From Clostridia bacterium (GTDB lineage Bacteria > Bacillota_A > Clostridia > Christensenellales > Aristaeellaceae), in contig JAFQIF010000033.1 in the NCBI GenBank assembly GCA_017397695.1, positions 1 to 25,680 of the forward strand: a stretch of DNA of 25,680 nucleotides, written 5' to 3'. Positions within the stretch are counted from its first letter, which is position 1. Every line of letters starts with the position of its first letter. A program made the position numbers and the translations under genes. Below are positions 1-8,825 of the stretch, one piece after another. A model generated the notes under the pieces. It searched no databases. It saw only the letters and a list, made by a program, of their open reading frames with translations, and was not told where the DNA came from.

Positions 1-116
1 GCCTTCGGCTCCTGTTTGATTCTTGCTTATCTGGCGCTTCGCGCATGGAAACGTTGGGCTGCCGCCCAAACCCGCCTGGGGACATTGTCCCCAGACCCCT
101 TCTTCGCTTCGCGGCG
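1..116 (-). repeat. Interspersed two-hairpin repeat, copy A (long form)
   Basis: Read on the minus strand, this has the family head CCGCGAAGCGAAG (about 116 to 104). It is followed by hairpin 1 (94-76, arms CTGGGGAC and GTCCCCAG, loop AAT) and hairpin 2 (69-54, arms TTGGGC and GCCCAA, loop GGCA). The ACGT tail comes next, then an extension that shares AAGCAAGAATC (28-18) and a GCCGAAGGC mini-hairpin (9-1) with copy E at the other end of the window. It lies downstream of the ABC permease gene, beyond its terminator. It contains no reading frame of its own. It resembles REP/MITE-type intergenic repeats; I do not recognise a named family. Confidence 0.75.
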
Positions 117-156
117 GTTACAAGCTGCTTAGTGAACTAAATACCCCTATTTTGCA

Positions 157-187
157 ATAAAAAAGCACCGTTTCCGGTGCTTTTCTT
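157..187 (-). terminator. Intrinsic terminator of the ferric-type ABC operon
   Basis: Arms AAAAGCACCG (161-170) and CGGTGCTTTT (175-184) with a 4-base loop form a perfect hairpin just after the permease stop codon. On the minus strand it is followed by a T-rich run. Confidence 0.85.
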
Positions 188-188
188 T

Positions 189-1844
189 TTAGAAAGAGAG
201 ATCCTTATTCTTGGAGAACTTCATGAACAGCAGCAGCGAGATTGTGGTGACAACCAGCAGGATGGTTGCAACAGCCGCTGCAACGCCGTCGTTGCCCTGC
301 ACCACGGAGGTGTACACCGTCAGCGTCAGGGTCTCTGTGTTCACGCTGTAGAGGATGATTGCTGTGGACAGCTCCGTAATGATCGTGATCCAGCTGATGA
401 TTGCGCCGGACATGATGCCGCTGGCCATCATCGGCACGGTGATCATGAAGAAAGATTTCAGCTTGGAAGCGCCCAGGCTGATCGCAGCTTCCTCAATCGA
501 CAGCGGAATCTGCTGCAGGATGGCCACAGAGGAGCGGATCGTGTACGGAAGTCTTCGGATGATCAGCGCGATGATCATGATGGCTGCCGTGCCGGTGAGC
601 ACCAGCGGACCACGATTGAACGTGATAACCAGCGCAATACCAACGACGGCGCCCGGAATGATGTAGGGTACCATGGAGAGTGTGTCAATCACACTGTTGA
701 CCGTGTTGGCCCGGCGCACCACCAGATAAGCGATGAGGATCGCCAGGAAGATGACCATCAGCAGGGCCGTAACACCGATGATGAACGTGTTGGGCAAGCT
801 GCGCTTCATGATCTTGTCAAACGCTTCGGCGTAGCTCTGCAGGCTGTAGCCCTCCTGGAAGACGCCGCCTTTACACTTGCGGAAGGACTGCCAGGCGACG
901 AAGAACTGCGGCATCATCGCAACGAAAACGATGAAGTAGCAATAGACATGCATGATGATGCTTGCTGCGCGACCAGACTTGTGCGTCTCGATGGAGTGCA
1001 TGGCGTTCATCGTGAAATTGAAGCGGGCATTCGCTGCCTTCTGCACGAAGAAGATGAGCGCAGTGACGATGATGCCTACGACGCTGACCGCTGCGGCGAA
1101 GTTCTGGCTGCGCGATGTTTCGCCGACGAAACTGTTGTAAATCAGCACGGGGAATGTCTGATAGCCCTTGCCGATGAGCAGCGGAGTGGAGAAATCTGCG
1201 AACGCACGCATGAACACCAGCAGGCCGGCGGCCAGGATCGTGGGCATGCACAGCGGCAGGATAACCTTGAAGAATCGCTTGAAGCTGCTGCAGCCCAGAC
1301 CGGCAGAGGCCTCGAGCAGCGAGTTGTCGATGTTCTTGAGCGCGCCGTTGATGTAGAGGAATACCAGCGGAAAGAGCTGGCAGGTGATGACCAGCACGAT
1401 GCCGCCAAAGCCGTAGATGGACGGCAGGCGAATGCCGAACATGGTGCGCAGCAGCTTGGTGAAGATGCCGCCACGGCCAAACATCTGAATCCAGCTGTAG
1501 GCGCCGATGACAGGCGGGGACATGCAGGCGAGGATCGCCATCACCTGCAGGAAGGCCTTGCCCTTGAGCTCAAAGAGGCTGTAGAAATAGGAGAACAGGA
1601 TGCCGACCACCAGCGCGCATGCAGTCACTGCAACGGCAACCTTGAAAGAGTTGAGCAGCGTGCCGTAATAGGTTTCGCGGCCAAAGAAACGCTGGAAGTA
1701 TTCCCAGGTGAATACGCCCTCGTCATTGATGACGGAGGAACGCAGCAGCTGGAACAGCGGCAGCACGAGGAACAGCGCGTACAGGGCCAGAATCACAAAA
1801 GAGATGATCTGCCATGTATCGAGTCTGCGTTTGGTATTCATCAT
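189..1844 (-). CDS. ABC transporter permease, ferric iron (FbpB/AfuB) type, two fused permease domains
   Basis: This is an inner-membrane channel subunit of 551 residues with about twelve hydrophobic segments. Two binding-protein-dependent permease domains are fused in one chain, as in FbpB-type ferric importers. The EAA loops that contact the ATPase are visible twice: around residues 178-200 (EASAGLGCSSFKR) and 451-475 (EEAAISLGASKLKS). The start ATG overlaps the stop of the upstream ATPase gene and is preceded by AGGAGG; a second ATG follows directly, so the start could be 3 bases later. It is the last gene of a binding protein-ATPase-permease operon and ends at an intrinsic terminator. The family is sure. 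The substrate (ferric ion, or another small anion or organic ligand such as an aminophosphonate) is inferred only from the operon type. Confidence 0.9.
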   Translation of the reverse strand: MMNTKRRLDTWQIISFVILALYALFLVLPLFQLLRSSVINDEGVFTWEYFQRFFGRETYYGTLLNSFKVAVAVTACALVVGILFSYFYSLFELKGKAFLQVMAILACMSPPVIGAYSWIQMFGRGGIFTKLLRTMFGIRLPSIYGFGGIVLVITCQLFPLVFLYINGALKNIDNSLLEASAGLGCSSFKRFFKVILPLCMPTILAAGLLVFMRAFADFSTPLLIGKGYQTFPVLIYNSFVGETSRSQNFAAAVSVVGIIVTALIFFVQKAANARFNFTMNAMHSIETHKSGRAASIIMHVYCYFIVFVAMMPQFFVAWQSFRKCKGGVFQEGYSLQSYAEAFDKIMKRSLPNTFIIGVTALLMVIFLAILIAYLVVRRANTVNSVIDTLSMVPYIIPGAVVGIALVITFNRGPLVLTGTAAIMIIALIIRRLPYTIRSSVAILQQIPLSIEEAAISLGASKLKSFFMITVPMMASGIMSGAIISWITIITELSTAIILYSVNTETLTLTVYTSVVQGNDGVAAAVATILLVVTTISLLLFMKFSKNKDLSF

Positions 1845-2965
1845 CAGGCCTCCTGCGCGTTGTCGTTCATCACGCCGGAAACCAGATTGCGGCTGCCATC
1901 CTGGCAGAAGATATTGATCTTGTTCTGCTTCATGCGCAGAAGAATCTTCTCGCCGTCCTTCAGGCGGGAATCCAGCTCGGCCTCCTGGATGACCTGTACG
2001 TCGGTGCCGTCCTCGAGCTTGAGGAAGTAATGCATATTCAGGCCCAGGAACGTGCTGGATACCACCGTGGCAGGGATGCCCTCGCCGTCATGACTGATAA
2101 CGAACTCCTCCGGACGCACGGAGACAACGACTTTCTGATCTTTCTTCTCTGCTTCCAGAAGGGTGGCGATCGGCATGCTGTAGCCGGATGCGACATGCAG
2201 CACGGCTTCGCCGTTTTCCACGCGGATTTCACCGTCGATCAGATTGGTGCGGCCGATGAAGCTGGCGACAAACAGGTTCGCCGGGCGCTGATAGATCGCC
2301 TGCGGCGTGCCGATCTGTTGGATCTCACCCAGATTCATGACGGCGATGCGGTCGGAGACGGCCATGGCCTCCTCCTGATCATGGGTGACATAGACCGTGG
2401 TAATGCCGACGTCGCGCTGGATGCTGCGGATGGTTTCGCGCATTTCTACGCGCAGCTTGGCGTCCAGATTGGACAGCGGCTCATCCATGAGCAGTACGTC
2501 CGGCTGGATGACCAGCGCGCGGGCGAGCGCCACGCGCTGCTGCTGGCCGCCGGAGAGGCGCTCCGGCTTGCGGTCGGCATACTCTTCGATGTGCATCAGC
2601 TTCATGAACTTGTCGGTCTGCTCCAGCATTTCGGTACGGCCCAGTTTCTTGGGCTGGTTCTTCAGGCCGAACATCACGTTGTCGCGCACGGAGAGATGCG
2701 GGAAGATGGCATAATTCTGGAACACCATGCCGATGCGGCGCTTGGCCGGATCGATATCGTTGATGCGGGTATCGTTGAAGTAGAAGTCGCCGCCCTCGAT
2801 GGAATTGAAGCCGGCGATCATGCGCAGCAGGGTGGTCTTTCCGCAGCCGGACGGACCCAGCAGCGTGAAGAACTCGCCTTCACGGATCTTGACGGACAGA
2901 TCCTCGATGATCACGTTGCTGCCATAGCGCTTGTGGGCATGGTCAATCTTGATGGTAACGCTCAT
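1844..2965 (-). CDS. ABC transporter ATP-binding protein, FbpC/PotA type
   Basis: This is the cytoplasmic ATPase of the importer, 373 residues from the chosen start. Walker A GPSGCGKT is at residues 37-44, the Q-loop Gln at 83, the signature LSGGQQQR at 137-144, Walker B LLMDEP at 158-163 and the switch His at 195. The remaining C-terminal 130 or so residues fit a TOBE-type regulatory domain, as in FbpC, PotA and MalK. A longer frame reaches back to 3043, but ATG 2965 has AGGAG about ten bases upstream, and the extra N-terminus would run across the hairpin at 3019-3050. Its stop codon overlaps the permease start by one base, so the two are translationally coupled. A ferric-ion role is inferred from the operon type. 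Confidence 0.92.
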   Translation of the reverse strand: MSVTIKIDHAHKRYGSNVIIEDLSVKIREGEFFTLLGPSGCGKTTLLRMIAGFNSIEGGDFYFNDTRINDIDPAKRRIGMVFQNYAIFPHLSVRDNVMFGLKNQPKKLGRTEMLEQTDKFMKLMHIEEYADRKPERLSGGQQQRVALARALVIQPDVLLMDEPLSNLDAKLRVEMRETIRSIQRDVGITTVYVTHDQEEAMAVSDRIAVMNLGEIQQIGTPQAIYQRPANLFVASFIGRTNLIDGEIRVENGEAVLHVASGYSMPIATLLEAEKKDQKVVVSVRPEEFVISHDGEGIPATVVSSTFLGLNMHYFLKLEDGTDVQVIQEAELDSRLKDGEKILLRMKQNKINIFCQDGSRNLVSGVMNDNAQEA

Positions 2966-3018
2966 GAAAACGCAAGCTCCTTTGATGTGTTGGATAGAGG
3001 ATAGAGAGAATCGAAGAA

Positions 3019-3050
3019 CCGCCCCTTGCAGAAAGCTCCACAAGGGGCGG
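3019..3050 (-). promoter_or_regulatory. Intercistronic hairpin between binding protein and ATPase genes
   Basis: There are perfect 10-bp arms, CCGCCCCTTG (3019-3028) and CAAGGGGCGG (3041-3050), with a 12-base loop between the solute-binding gene and its ATPase. No T-run follows on the minus strand, so it is unlikely to be a strong terminator. Stem-loops placed here in other importers stabilise the upstream binding-protein message or partly attenuate the downstream genes. That role is inferred here. Confidence 0.7.
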
Positions 3051-3076
3051 TGATGATCAGATTGCTTGTGGCAAAA

Positions 3077-4105
3077 TTACTTGTTCCACAGATCGTTCCA
3101 GTGGTCCAGAATGGTCTGCTTGTTGCCGGAGGTGTACGCGCTGTCTTCCTGCTTGAGGTTCAGGGTGTCGAAAGCCGGCATGTAGTCGGTCGGCACGAAC
3201 AGGTCGGTACGAACGCCGCGCAGCACGGAGCCCTCAGCGGTGGCCATGATGGTCTGGCACTCGTCGGAGATCAGCCAGTCCATGAACAGCTTGGCATTGT
3301 CGATGTTCTTGGCACCGTTGATGATGGCGGAGCCAACCGGAGTCCAGCAGACGCCCTCGGTCGGATAGACCGCGCGGACGCCCTGAGCGCCGTTGGCGAT
3401 ATGGCCGGCAACGCCGACTTCATAGGACAGGCCGACGGTGTATTCGCCGTTGGTGACGCCCTTGTACACGGCGGAGGAGCCGCTGGTCAGGGAGCCGTCC
3501 AGCTGGTCGATCAGCTTAGCGACGTAATCCCAGGCAGCCTCGGACTCGTACGGATTCTCGCCGTCGCCCATGGCCAGCAGGATGTTGGACAGGTGAGCGA
3601 AGGAAGAGGAAGAGGCGTTCGGATCGGCGGAAGCGATCATGCCCTTCAGTTCCGGATTGAGCAGGTCGTTGTAGCAGGTGATCTGGGTGCCCAGCTCGGC
3701 CTCCAGCTCCTCGTTGACGATCATGACGCAGGAGCCGCCCAGGATGTAGTAGGTGATCAGTCCGTCCGGATTCTGATACTCGGCCGGCAGCTTCTCGTTG
3801 CCGTTGGCCACGTAGGTCTGGAACAGATCCGGATAGTCGTGGGTCCAGGTGGTCTCCACGCCGCCGAACATCACGTCGGCGATCGGAGCGTCCTTCTCGG
3901 CAGCCAGACGGGTGTAGCACTCGCCGGTGCCCATGCTCAGCATTTCGATTTCAACATCATACTTCTCAGCAAAGGTGTTGAGGATGTACTGGATCTCGGC
4001 GTCCGGGTTCGGGGTGTAAACGACCAGGGAGCCTTCGGCGAAGGCAGCGACCGGCAGAACGATGGCCAGCGCGAGCACCAGCGCCATAGAGAGCAGTTTA
4101 CGCAT
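3077..4105 (-). CDS. ABC transporter substrate-binding protein, ferric iron type
   Basis: This is a periplasm-equivalent (secreted) solute receptor, 342 residues from the chosen ATG, which has GGAGG eight bases upstream; the longer frame to 4165 lacks a start signal. Residues 1-23 form a Sec signal peptide with a likely AFA-E cleavage site and no lipobox Cys. That is unusual for a Gram-positive binding protein, which normally needs a membrane anchor. The mature part begins LVVYTPNPDAEIQYI and contains ADPNASSSSF and a GxSYE segment, typical of the FbpA/AfuA-like (SBP_bac_6) class. It is the first gene of the operon, with its own promoter at 4181-4208. The ligand is not determinable from sequence; ferric ion is the default for the class. 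Confidence 0.9.
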   Translation of the reverse strand: MRKLLSMALVLALAIVLPVAAFAEGSLVVYTPNPDAEIQYILNTFAEKYDVEIEMLSMGTGECYTRLAAEKDAPIADVMFGGVETTWTHDYPDLFQTYVANGNEKLPAEYQNPDGLITYYILGGSCVMIVNEELEAELGTQITCYNDLLNPELKGMIASADPNASSSSFAHLSNILLAMGDGENPYESEAAWDYVAKLIDQLDGSLTSGSSAVYKGVTNGEYTVGLSYEVGVAGHIANGAQGVRAVYPTEGVCWTPVGSAIINGAKNIDNAKLFMDWLISDECQTIMATAEGSVLRGVRTDLFVPTDYMPAFDTLNLKQEDSAYTSGNKQTILDHWNDLWNK

Positions 4106-4180
4106 TGTGACAACCTCCAATTGTATTCGTCCATGCTTCTTTGGTGCAGAATCAGTTCGCATCAAAGATCAAACAGACAT

Positions 4181-4208
4181 ATTATACTCAATATTTTCAC
4201 AAATGCAA
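4181..4208 (-). promoter_or_regulatory. Promoter of the ferric-type ABC operon
   Basis: On the minus strand, -35 TTGCAT (4208-4203) and -10 TATAAT (4186-4181) are spaced by 16 bases, about 75 bases before the binding-protein start codon. I see no obvious Fur-type operator. Confidence 0.65.
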
Positions 4209-4262
4209 CAGAAAACTGTATCATTTGCGCTGGCTTTGATAAAAATGTTCGGTTTTTTGTCG

Positions 4263-4297
4263 GGGAAAAAGAAAACCGCTTCGCATGGGAAGCGGTT
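4263..4297 (-). terminator. Intrinsic terminator of the CoA transferase gene
   Basis: Arms AACCGCTTC (4274-4282) and GAAGCGGTT (4289-4297) are followed on the minus strand by TTTTCTTTTTC, starting eleven bases after the CoA transferase stop codon. Confidence 0.88.
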
Positions 4298-4307
4298 GAT
4301 TGGATGA

Positions 4308-5840
4308 TTAGAATCCGTCGGCATAGCCGTTGGGATCCACCTCAAAGGGCAGCAGGTCCAGGATATCCCTGTGTACATCCACGCCAGGGAAGACCTCCAG
4401 CAGCTTAAGGCCGCGGGCAGTGAGGATGAATACGCAGCGCTCGGTGATGTAGAGCACCTTCTGGCCGTTGGCGATGGCCTTGCGCGCGGAGAAACTCACG
4501 CTTTGTACGGTCTGTACGAATTTGGGAATCGAGCCGTTCTGCTCAATGGAGATGTTTCCATCTTCACGGCTGACCTTCAGGCCCTTGGTATTGAAGGTGA
4601 GGCAGAAGACGACGGTGGGCGTCTGCGCGGTGATATTGGCAAAGCCGCCGATGCCCGCGTATGCGCCCGGACCTCGGTGTGCGTTCACATTGCCGTAGCG
4701 GTCCACCTCCAGAGCGCCCATGAAGCAGATGTCCAGACCGCCGTTGTTGTACAGGTCAAACTGGTTGGCCATGTCGTATACGGCCTGTGCGCCGATCATC
4801 GCGCCGAACACCTTGCCCGAGGCAGGAAAGCCGCCGATGCCGCCGGATTCAACGGTGAGGGTGATATGATCGAGCATACCGCTCTTTCTGGCATACTGGG
4901 AAATCATCTCCGGGATACCGATGCCGATGTTGACGATATCTTCCTTGCGCAGTTCGCGGGAGGCGCGTTCGCCGATGATATGACTGGCGAGGCTGCGCTC
5001 GCGGCTGGCGGAGGTAACGGACTCCAGCTTTTCCGTCCAGCTGTGCCACTCTTCAAAGGGGATCTCGAAGCTGCCGGTGAGGGCGGTGAAGGCTTCGTCG
5101 CGCGGCTCGGGCTCCTTGACCACGATGGCGTCGACCAGACAGCCGGGGATGATCGTGTTGCGCGGGCGGGAGGGCATATCCACAATGCGGTCCACCTGCA
5201 CGATGACGATGCCGTTGTTGGACTTGGCGGCCTGGCAGATGGACAGGGCGTCGCCGGACATATACATGTCGTCAAAGGAGATATTGCCCTTGCGGTCGGC
5301 GGCGGTGCCCTTCATCAGAGCGACGGTAATCTTGGGCAGCTTATAATAGAGGAATTCCTCGTTGTCCACATTGACGACTTTGACGAAGGAGGAATCCGTA
5401 GAGATCTGATTGATGCCCGGACCGTCGCGGCGGGGATCGACGAATATATCCAGGCCAACCTTTGAGAGCGCACCCGGAATACCGCCCGCCTGCGCGCGGA
5501 TGGCGTGGGAGATGCAGCCAAGGGGCAAATTGTAAGCCTCGAAGCGGTTCTCCAGGATGATCTTCTTCGTGCTGGGCATCGAGCCGAAATGGCCGCAGAT
5601 CAGACGGTCCACAGCGCCGGCGCGGATATAGCCTTCGGCAGCCTTGTTTTCATCCCATACGCCGAAGCCGGCGCTGGAGACAACCGTCAGATGCTTGGGA
5701 GAATGGGTTTTATCGTAGCGGCGGTCGAGCGCCTCGTGCAGCTCCACGGGGTTTTCAATGCCGACAAAGGAATTGACGCAGATGCAGTCTCCGTCGCGGA
5801 TCAGGCTGATGGCCTCGTCCGATGTCATGATGCGATACAT
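4308..5840 (-). CDS. Acyl-CoA:acetate/3-ketoacid CoA transferase (YdiF/propionate CoA-transferase type)
   Basis: This is a cytoplasmic family I CoA transferase of 510 residues with alpha and beta halves fused in one chain, the size of E. coli YdiF and propionate CoA-transferase. It moves CoA between a short-chain acyl-CoA and a free carboxylic acid through a glutamyl-CoA thioester. The catalytic Glu is E331 in TVESGGIGGFP, close to its position in YdiF. The start at 5840 is chosen because AGAAAGGCG precedes it, whereas the second Met (codon at 5828) has no ribosome site. It is a single-gene unit with its own promoter and terminator, divergent from the MFS gene. The likely role is fermentative short-chain acid metabolism; the exact acyl substrate cannot be read from sequence. 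Confidence 0.9.
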   Translation of the reverse strand: MYRIMTSDEAISLIRDGDCICVNSFVGIENPVELHEALDRRYDKTHSPKHLTVVSSAGFGVWDENKAAEGYIRAGAVDRLICGHFGSMPSTKKIILENRFEAYNLPLGCISHAIRAQAGGIPGALSKVGLDIFVDPRRDGPGINQISTDSSFVKVVNVDNEEFLYYKLPKITVALMKGTAADRKGNISFDDMYMSGDALSICQAAKSNNGIVIVQVDRIVDMPSRPRNTIIPGCLVDAIVVKEPEPRDEAFTALTGSFEIPFEEWHSWTEKLESVTSASRERSLASHIIGERASRELRKEDIVNIGIGIPEMISQYARKSGMLDHITLTVESGGIGGFPASGKVFGAMIGAQAVYDMANQFDLYNNGGLDICFMGALEVDRYGNVNAHRGPGAYAGIGGFANITAQTPTVVFCLTFNTKGLKVSREDGNISIEQNGSIPKFVQTVQSVSFSARKAIANGQKVLYITERCVFILTARGLKLLEVFPGVDVHRDILDLLPFEVDPNGYADGF

Positions 5841-5923
5841 ATGAGCAAATACGCCTTTCTGATGATCAAATGATCCGCATATTTCTGCCTGAACGGGCAG
5901 GGCGGATGCGGCAGTTAGCTGGC

Positions 5924-5953
5924 ATTATATCACAGGAGGATGATTTCTTGCAA
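5924..5953 (-). promoter_or_regulatory. Promoter of the CoA transferase gene
   Basis: On the minus strand, -35 TTGCAA (5953-5948) and -10 TATAAT (5929-5924) are 18 bases apart. The leader that follows can fold into a stem with outer arms ATCCGC (5917-5912) and GCGGAT (5877-5872). An inner hairpin, CTGCC with GGCAG, lies inside it. The meaning of this leader structure is unknown. Confidence 0.65.
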
Positions 5954-6036
5954 GACGGACGGTGCGGCATAACGGGTATTGCTGCGCAAATCAGGAAAAA
6001 TTGTTCGATAAATTGACTGTTTCCGGCGGAAAATGG

Positions 6037-6065
6037 TTGCCCGATGATGCGATTGGAGATATAAT
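6037..6065 (+). promoter_or_regulatory. Promoter of the MFS-NhaC unit
   Basis: TTGCCC (6037-6042) and TATAAT (6060-6065) are spaced by 17 bases, 44 bases before the GTG start of the MFS gene. Confidence 0.7.
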
Positions 6066-6109
6066 TATTCTATCTGCGCATTTATAAAGAGTTGTACGGA
6101 GGAACGTGC

Positions 6110-7306
6110 GTGAATCGGATCAAGGAAGCTTTCCGCGAGAACAGCGGCTTTAAAGCGCTTCTGCTCTCCATTCTCATTACGGGCTTATCCTATGGCCTGT
6201 ATAAAGGCATGCTGGATAACTATCTGGCGGAAGTGGTGCGCATGGGCGAAATGGACCGCGGCGTTACGGAGTTTTTCCGCGAGCTGCCGGGCATTGCGCT
6301 GGTGTTCATTCTGGCTGTGTTTTATATGATGTCGGCAGAGACGATGTACAAAGCGGGCGCGCTGATCATGCTGGCCGGCATGGGCATGCATGCGCTGCTG
6401 CCGCCGAGCAAAGTGCTGGTGACGCTGGCAATCTGTGTGTATTCGCTGGGCGAGCATATTCAGCTGGGCATGAAGAGCACGCTGATGATGGGCTACGCCA
6501 AGCCGGGGCGCGGCGGTGCGGCGCTGGGCGTGCAGAGTTCGGTCAGCCAGATCGGCACGCTGGCGGGCTATCTGGTAATCGTTCTCGTGTTTTCGCTGCT
6601 GGCGGGCAGGGAACCCTACAGGCTCTTTTTCGGCGCGGCGGCTGTGCTGGCGGGCGTGAGCGCATATTATGCCATGCGCCTGAGCGGAGACAGCCGGACG
6701 GATGAGACGAAACGCCGCTTTTACTTCCATAAAAAGTACGGCAAGTACTACATGCTGGAGATGTTCTACGGCGCGCGCAAGCAGGTGTTCCTCACATTCG
6801 GCCCGTATGTGCTGATCCTGTTCTACGGCGCAAACGCCGCTACGATCAGCCTGCTCTTTGCCATATCGGCTGTGGCGTGCTTCTTTGCGTCGCCTGTTGT
6901 AGGCCGTATCATCGACCGCCTGGGCTACAAGGTGGTCATGGTTTCCGATACGCTGATTCTGGTGGTCGTTTGTTTCTTCTACGGCTTTGCCCATCACATG
7001 TTTCCGCGGGATATTGCGTTCATCGTCTGCTGTGTGAACTATGTGCTCGATGCGGTGATCTCGCTGGCGTCCATGGCGGCCAATGTGTATGTGAAGGATC
7101 TGGCGGACAACGAGCAGGAAGTCAAGGCAACCATCTCCACGGGCGTATCGATCAACCATGTGATCACCATCTTCATTGCGCTTTTTGGCGGCTGGATCTG
7201 GGAAACGCTGGGTATTGAGACGCTGTTTGTCGCCTCGGCGGTGCTGGGCCTGTGCAACAGCGCTTACGCCGCTACGATCAAAAGCCGCGCACAGCTGGAA
7301 GAATAA
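6110..7306 (+). CDS. Major facilitator superfamily (MFS) transporter
   Basis: This is an integral membrane secondary transporter of 398 residues with about twelve hydrophobic segments in two halves joined by a charged, cytoplasmic-type loop around residues 190-215 (RLSGDSRTDETKRRF). A GTG start at 6110 is chosen because GGAGG sits seven bases upstream; the longer frame from a TTG at 6092 would place the ribosome site inside the gene. The second half contains RIIDRLGYKVVM, which fits the conserved MFS loop motif after the eighth helix. The substrate is unknown. It lies 72 bases before the NhaC-type gene with no terminator between them, so the two are probably cotranscribed from the promoter at 6037. 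Confidence 0.85.
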   Translation: MNRIKEAFRENSGFKALLLSILITGLSYGLYKGMLDNYLAEVVRMGEMDRGVTEFFRELPGIALVFILAVFYMMSAETMYKAGALIMLAGMGMHALLPPSKVLVTLAICVYSLGEHIQLGMKSTLMMGYAKPGRGGAALGVQSSVSQIGTLAGYLVIVLVFSLLAGREPYRLFFGAAAVLAGVSAYYAMRLSGDSRTDETKRRFYFHKKYGKYYMLEMFYGARKQVFLTFGPYVLILFYGANAATISLLFAISAVACFFASPVVGRIIDRLGYKVVMVSDTLILVVVCFFYGFAHHMFPRDIAFIVCCVNYVLDAVISLASMAANVYVKDLADNEQEVKATISTGVSINHVITIFIALFGGWIWETLGIETLFVASAVLGLCNSAYAATIKSRAQLEE

Positions 7307-7378
7307 AGCGTTCAGGTTCCTGCATCGCGGGAGCATGACATAGAGTGATTTGGATATTTCGGAAAGGACGGAAAACAT

Positions 7379-8710
7379 ATGAAGAAGGGAAATCCCGCGG
7401 CGCTTGCGCCAATCGGTGTGTTTCTTCTGCTGTATCTGGGTCTGGGCCTGCTCTTCGAGTATGCGCTGAAGATCCCGATGGGCTTTTACAATGTGCCGAT
7501 CGTGGCTGCGTTCCTGGTGGCGATCTGCACGGCCTGCCTGATGAACCGCAGAACTACATTTGACGAGAAGCTGGAGATCATGGGCCAGGGCGTGGGCGAT
7601 AAGAACATCATCACCATGCTGCTGATCTTCCTGGCTGCCGGCGCATTTGTGGGCGTCGTGGGCCGCTCCGGCGCGCAGAGCGTGGCGTATTTCATGCTCT
7701 CTATCATCCCGCCGCAGTTTGCGGCGGCGGTGCTGTTTGTGGTCGCCTGCTTTATCTCTACCGCTATGGGCACCTCCGTGGGCACCATCACGCTGCTTAC
7801 GCCCATCGCCGTCGAGGTGGCAGCTGCCTCCGGCTACGATGCGGCGCTGTGCATCGCCACGGTTGTGGGCGGCGCGATGTTCGGCGACAACCTGTCCCTC
7901 ATCTCCGATACCACCATTGCTGCCTGCAATGGTCAGGGCTGCGCGATGAAGGATAAGTTCCGCGGCAACTTCAAGATTGCGCTGCCGGCGGCGCTGATCT
8001 CTCTGGCGATCATTTTGGCGCTTACGGCCCGCCAGGAGACGGTGCCGGTGACGGGCGAATACAACCTGCTGCTGATGATTCCGTACATCCTTGTGCTTAT
8101 CGCTGGCGTTGCGGGCGTGAACGTGTTCGTCGTGCTGCTCATGGGCATTCTCTGCGGCGCTGTGCTGACCCTGGCCAGCGGTGCGATCGTGCCTGCCGAG
8201 GGCCAGACGGTGTTCAGCCAGCTGCTCATCAACGTGGGCGGCAACATCTCCGGCATGTTTGAAACGTGCATGGTTGCCGTCCTGGTGGCGGCGCTGGGCG
8301 CGCTCATCCGCGCGGACGGCGGTTTCGACGCGCTGCTGTACTTTGTGCGCCGCATCTTCAAGGGCAAGCGCGGCGGCCAGCTGGGCATGGGCCTGATGGT
8401 TGCGGCGATGGATGTGGCCACCGCCAACAACACCGTCGCCATCGTCATGGCGAACCCGATTGCCAAGGAGATGAGCCGCGATTACGACATCACACCCCAG
8501 CGGGCGGCTTGCCTGCTGGATACGTTCTCCTGCATTGCGCAGGGCGTAATCCCCTATGGCGCGCAGCTGTTGGTGGCGATTTCTGCTGCGGCGGAGATGG
8601 GCTGCGTGGTGTCTGCGTTCGATCTGCTGCCCAAGCTCTATTATCCGGCCCTGCTGCTGGTGTGTTCGCTGGTTGCGATTTTTGTGCCGGCCAAAGAGAA
8701 AAAGGCCTGA
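7379..8710 (+). CDS. NhaC-family Na+/H+ antiporter-like membrane protein
   Basis: This is an integral membrane protein of 443 residues with eleven or twelve hydrophobic segments. Two stretches are typical of the NhaC superfamily: TAMGTSVGTITLLTP (about residues 127-141) and GGAMFGDNLSLISDT (about 162-176). A second re-entrant-like region lies near residues 340-360 (MDVATANNTVAIVMANP). The family exchanges sodium ions for protons or, in some members, carries organic anions or amino acids, so the substrate is open. The start ATG has GGAAAGGACGG upstream. The gene follows the MFS gene in the same direction and ends at a strong terminator. Confidence 0.88.
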   Translation: MKKGNPAALAPIGVFLLLYLGLGLLFEYALKIPMGFYNVPIVAAFLVAICTACLMNRRTTFDEKLEIMGQGVGDKNIITMLLIFLAAGAFVGVVGRSGAQSVAYFMLSIIPPQFAAAVLFVVACFISTAMGTSVGTITLLTPIAVEVAAASGYDAALCIATVVGGAMFGDNLSLISDTTIAACNGQGCAMKDKFRGNFKIALPAALISLAIILALTARQETVPVTGEYNLLLMIPYILVLIAGVAGVNVFVVLLMGILCGAVLTLASGAIVPAEGQTVFSQLLINVGGNISGMFETCMVAVLVAALGALIRADGGFDALLYFVRRIFKGKRGGQLGMGLMVAAMDVATANNTVAIVMANPIAKEMSRDYDITPQRAACLLDTFSCIAQGVIPYGAQLLVAISAAAEMGCVVSAFDLLPKLYYPALLLVCSLVAIFVPAKEKKA

Positions 8711-8726
8711 ACCTGATCAATAATAC

Positions 8727-8760
8727 AAAAAGCCTCCTGCTTTCCGGCAGGAGGCTTTTT
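8727..8760 (+). terminator. Intrinsic terminator after the NhaC-type gene
   Basis: Arms AAAAAGCCTCCTGC and GCAGGAGGCTTTTT enclose a 6-base loop, and the T-run is part of the right arm. The A-rich left arm means it could also act on minus-strand transcripts coming from the desulfoferrodoxin gene. Confidence 0.92.
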
Positions 8761-8825
8761 GATGAGGGGGAGGACTATGTTCGGCTTCGGTTTGTCTGTA
8801 TGTTTGAGATTTTATCCGGCTTTGG

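Noticed and set aside
177..2030. Long plus-strand open frame opposite the ABC permease gene
   Set aside because: It has low-complexity His/Asp/Gln-rich translation typical of the antisense of a GC-rich gene, and no ribosome site; the minus-strand frame has clear permease motifs. The same holds for 3026-4408 (+), 20016-22151 (-), 6185-7378 (-) and 24049-25410 (+).
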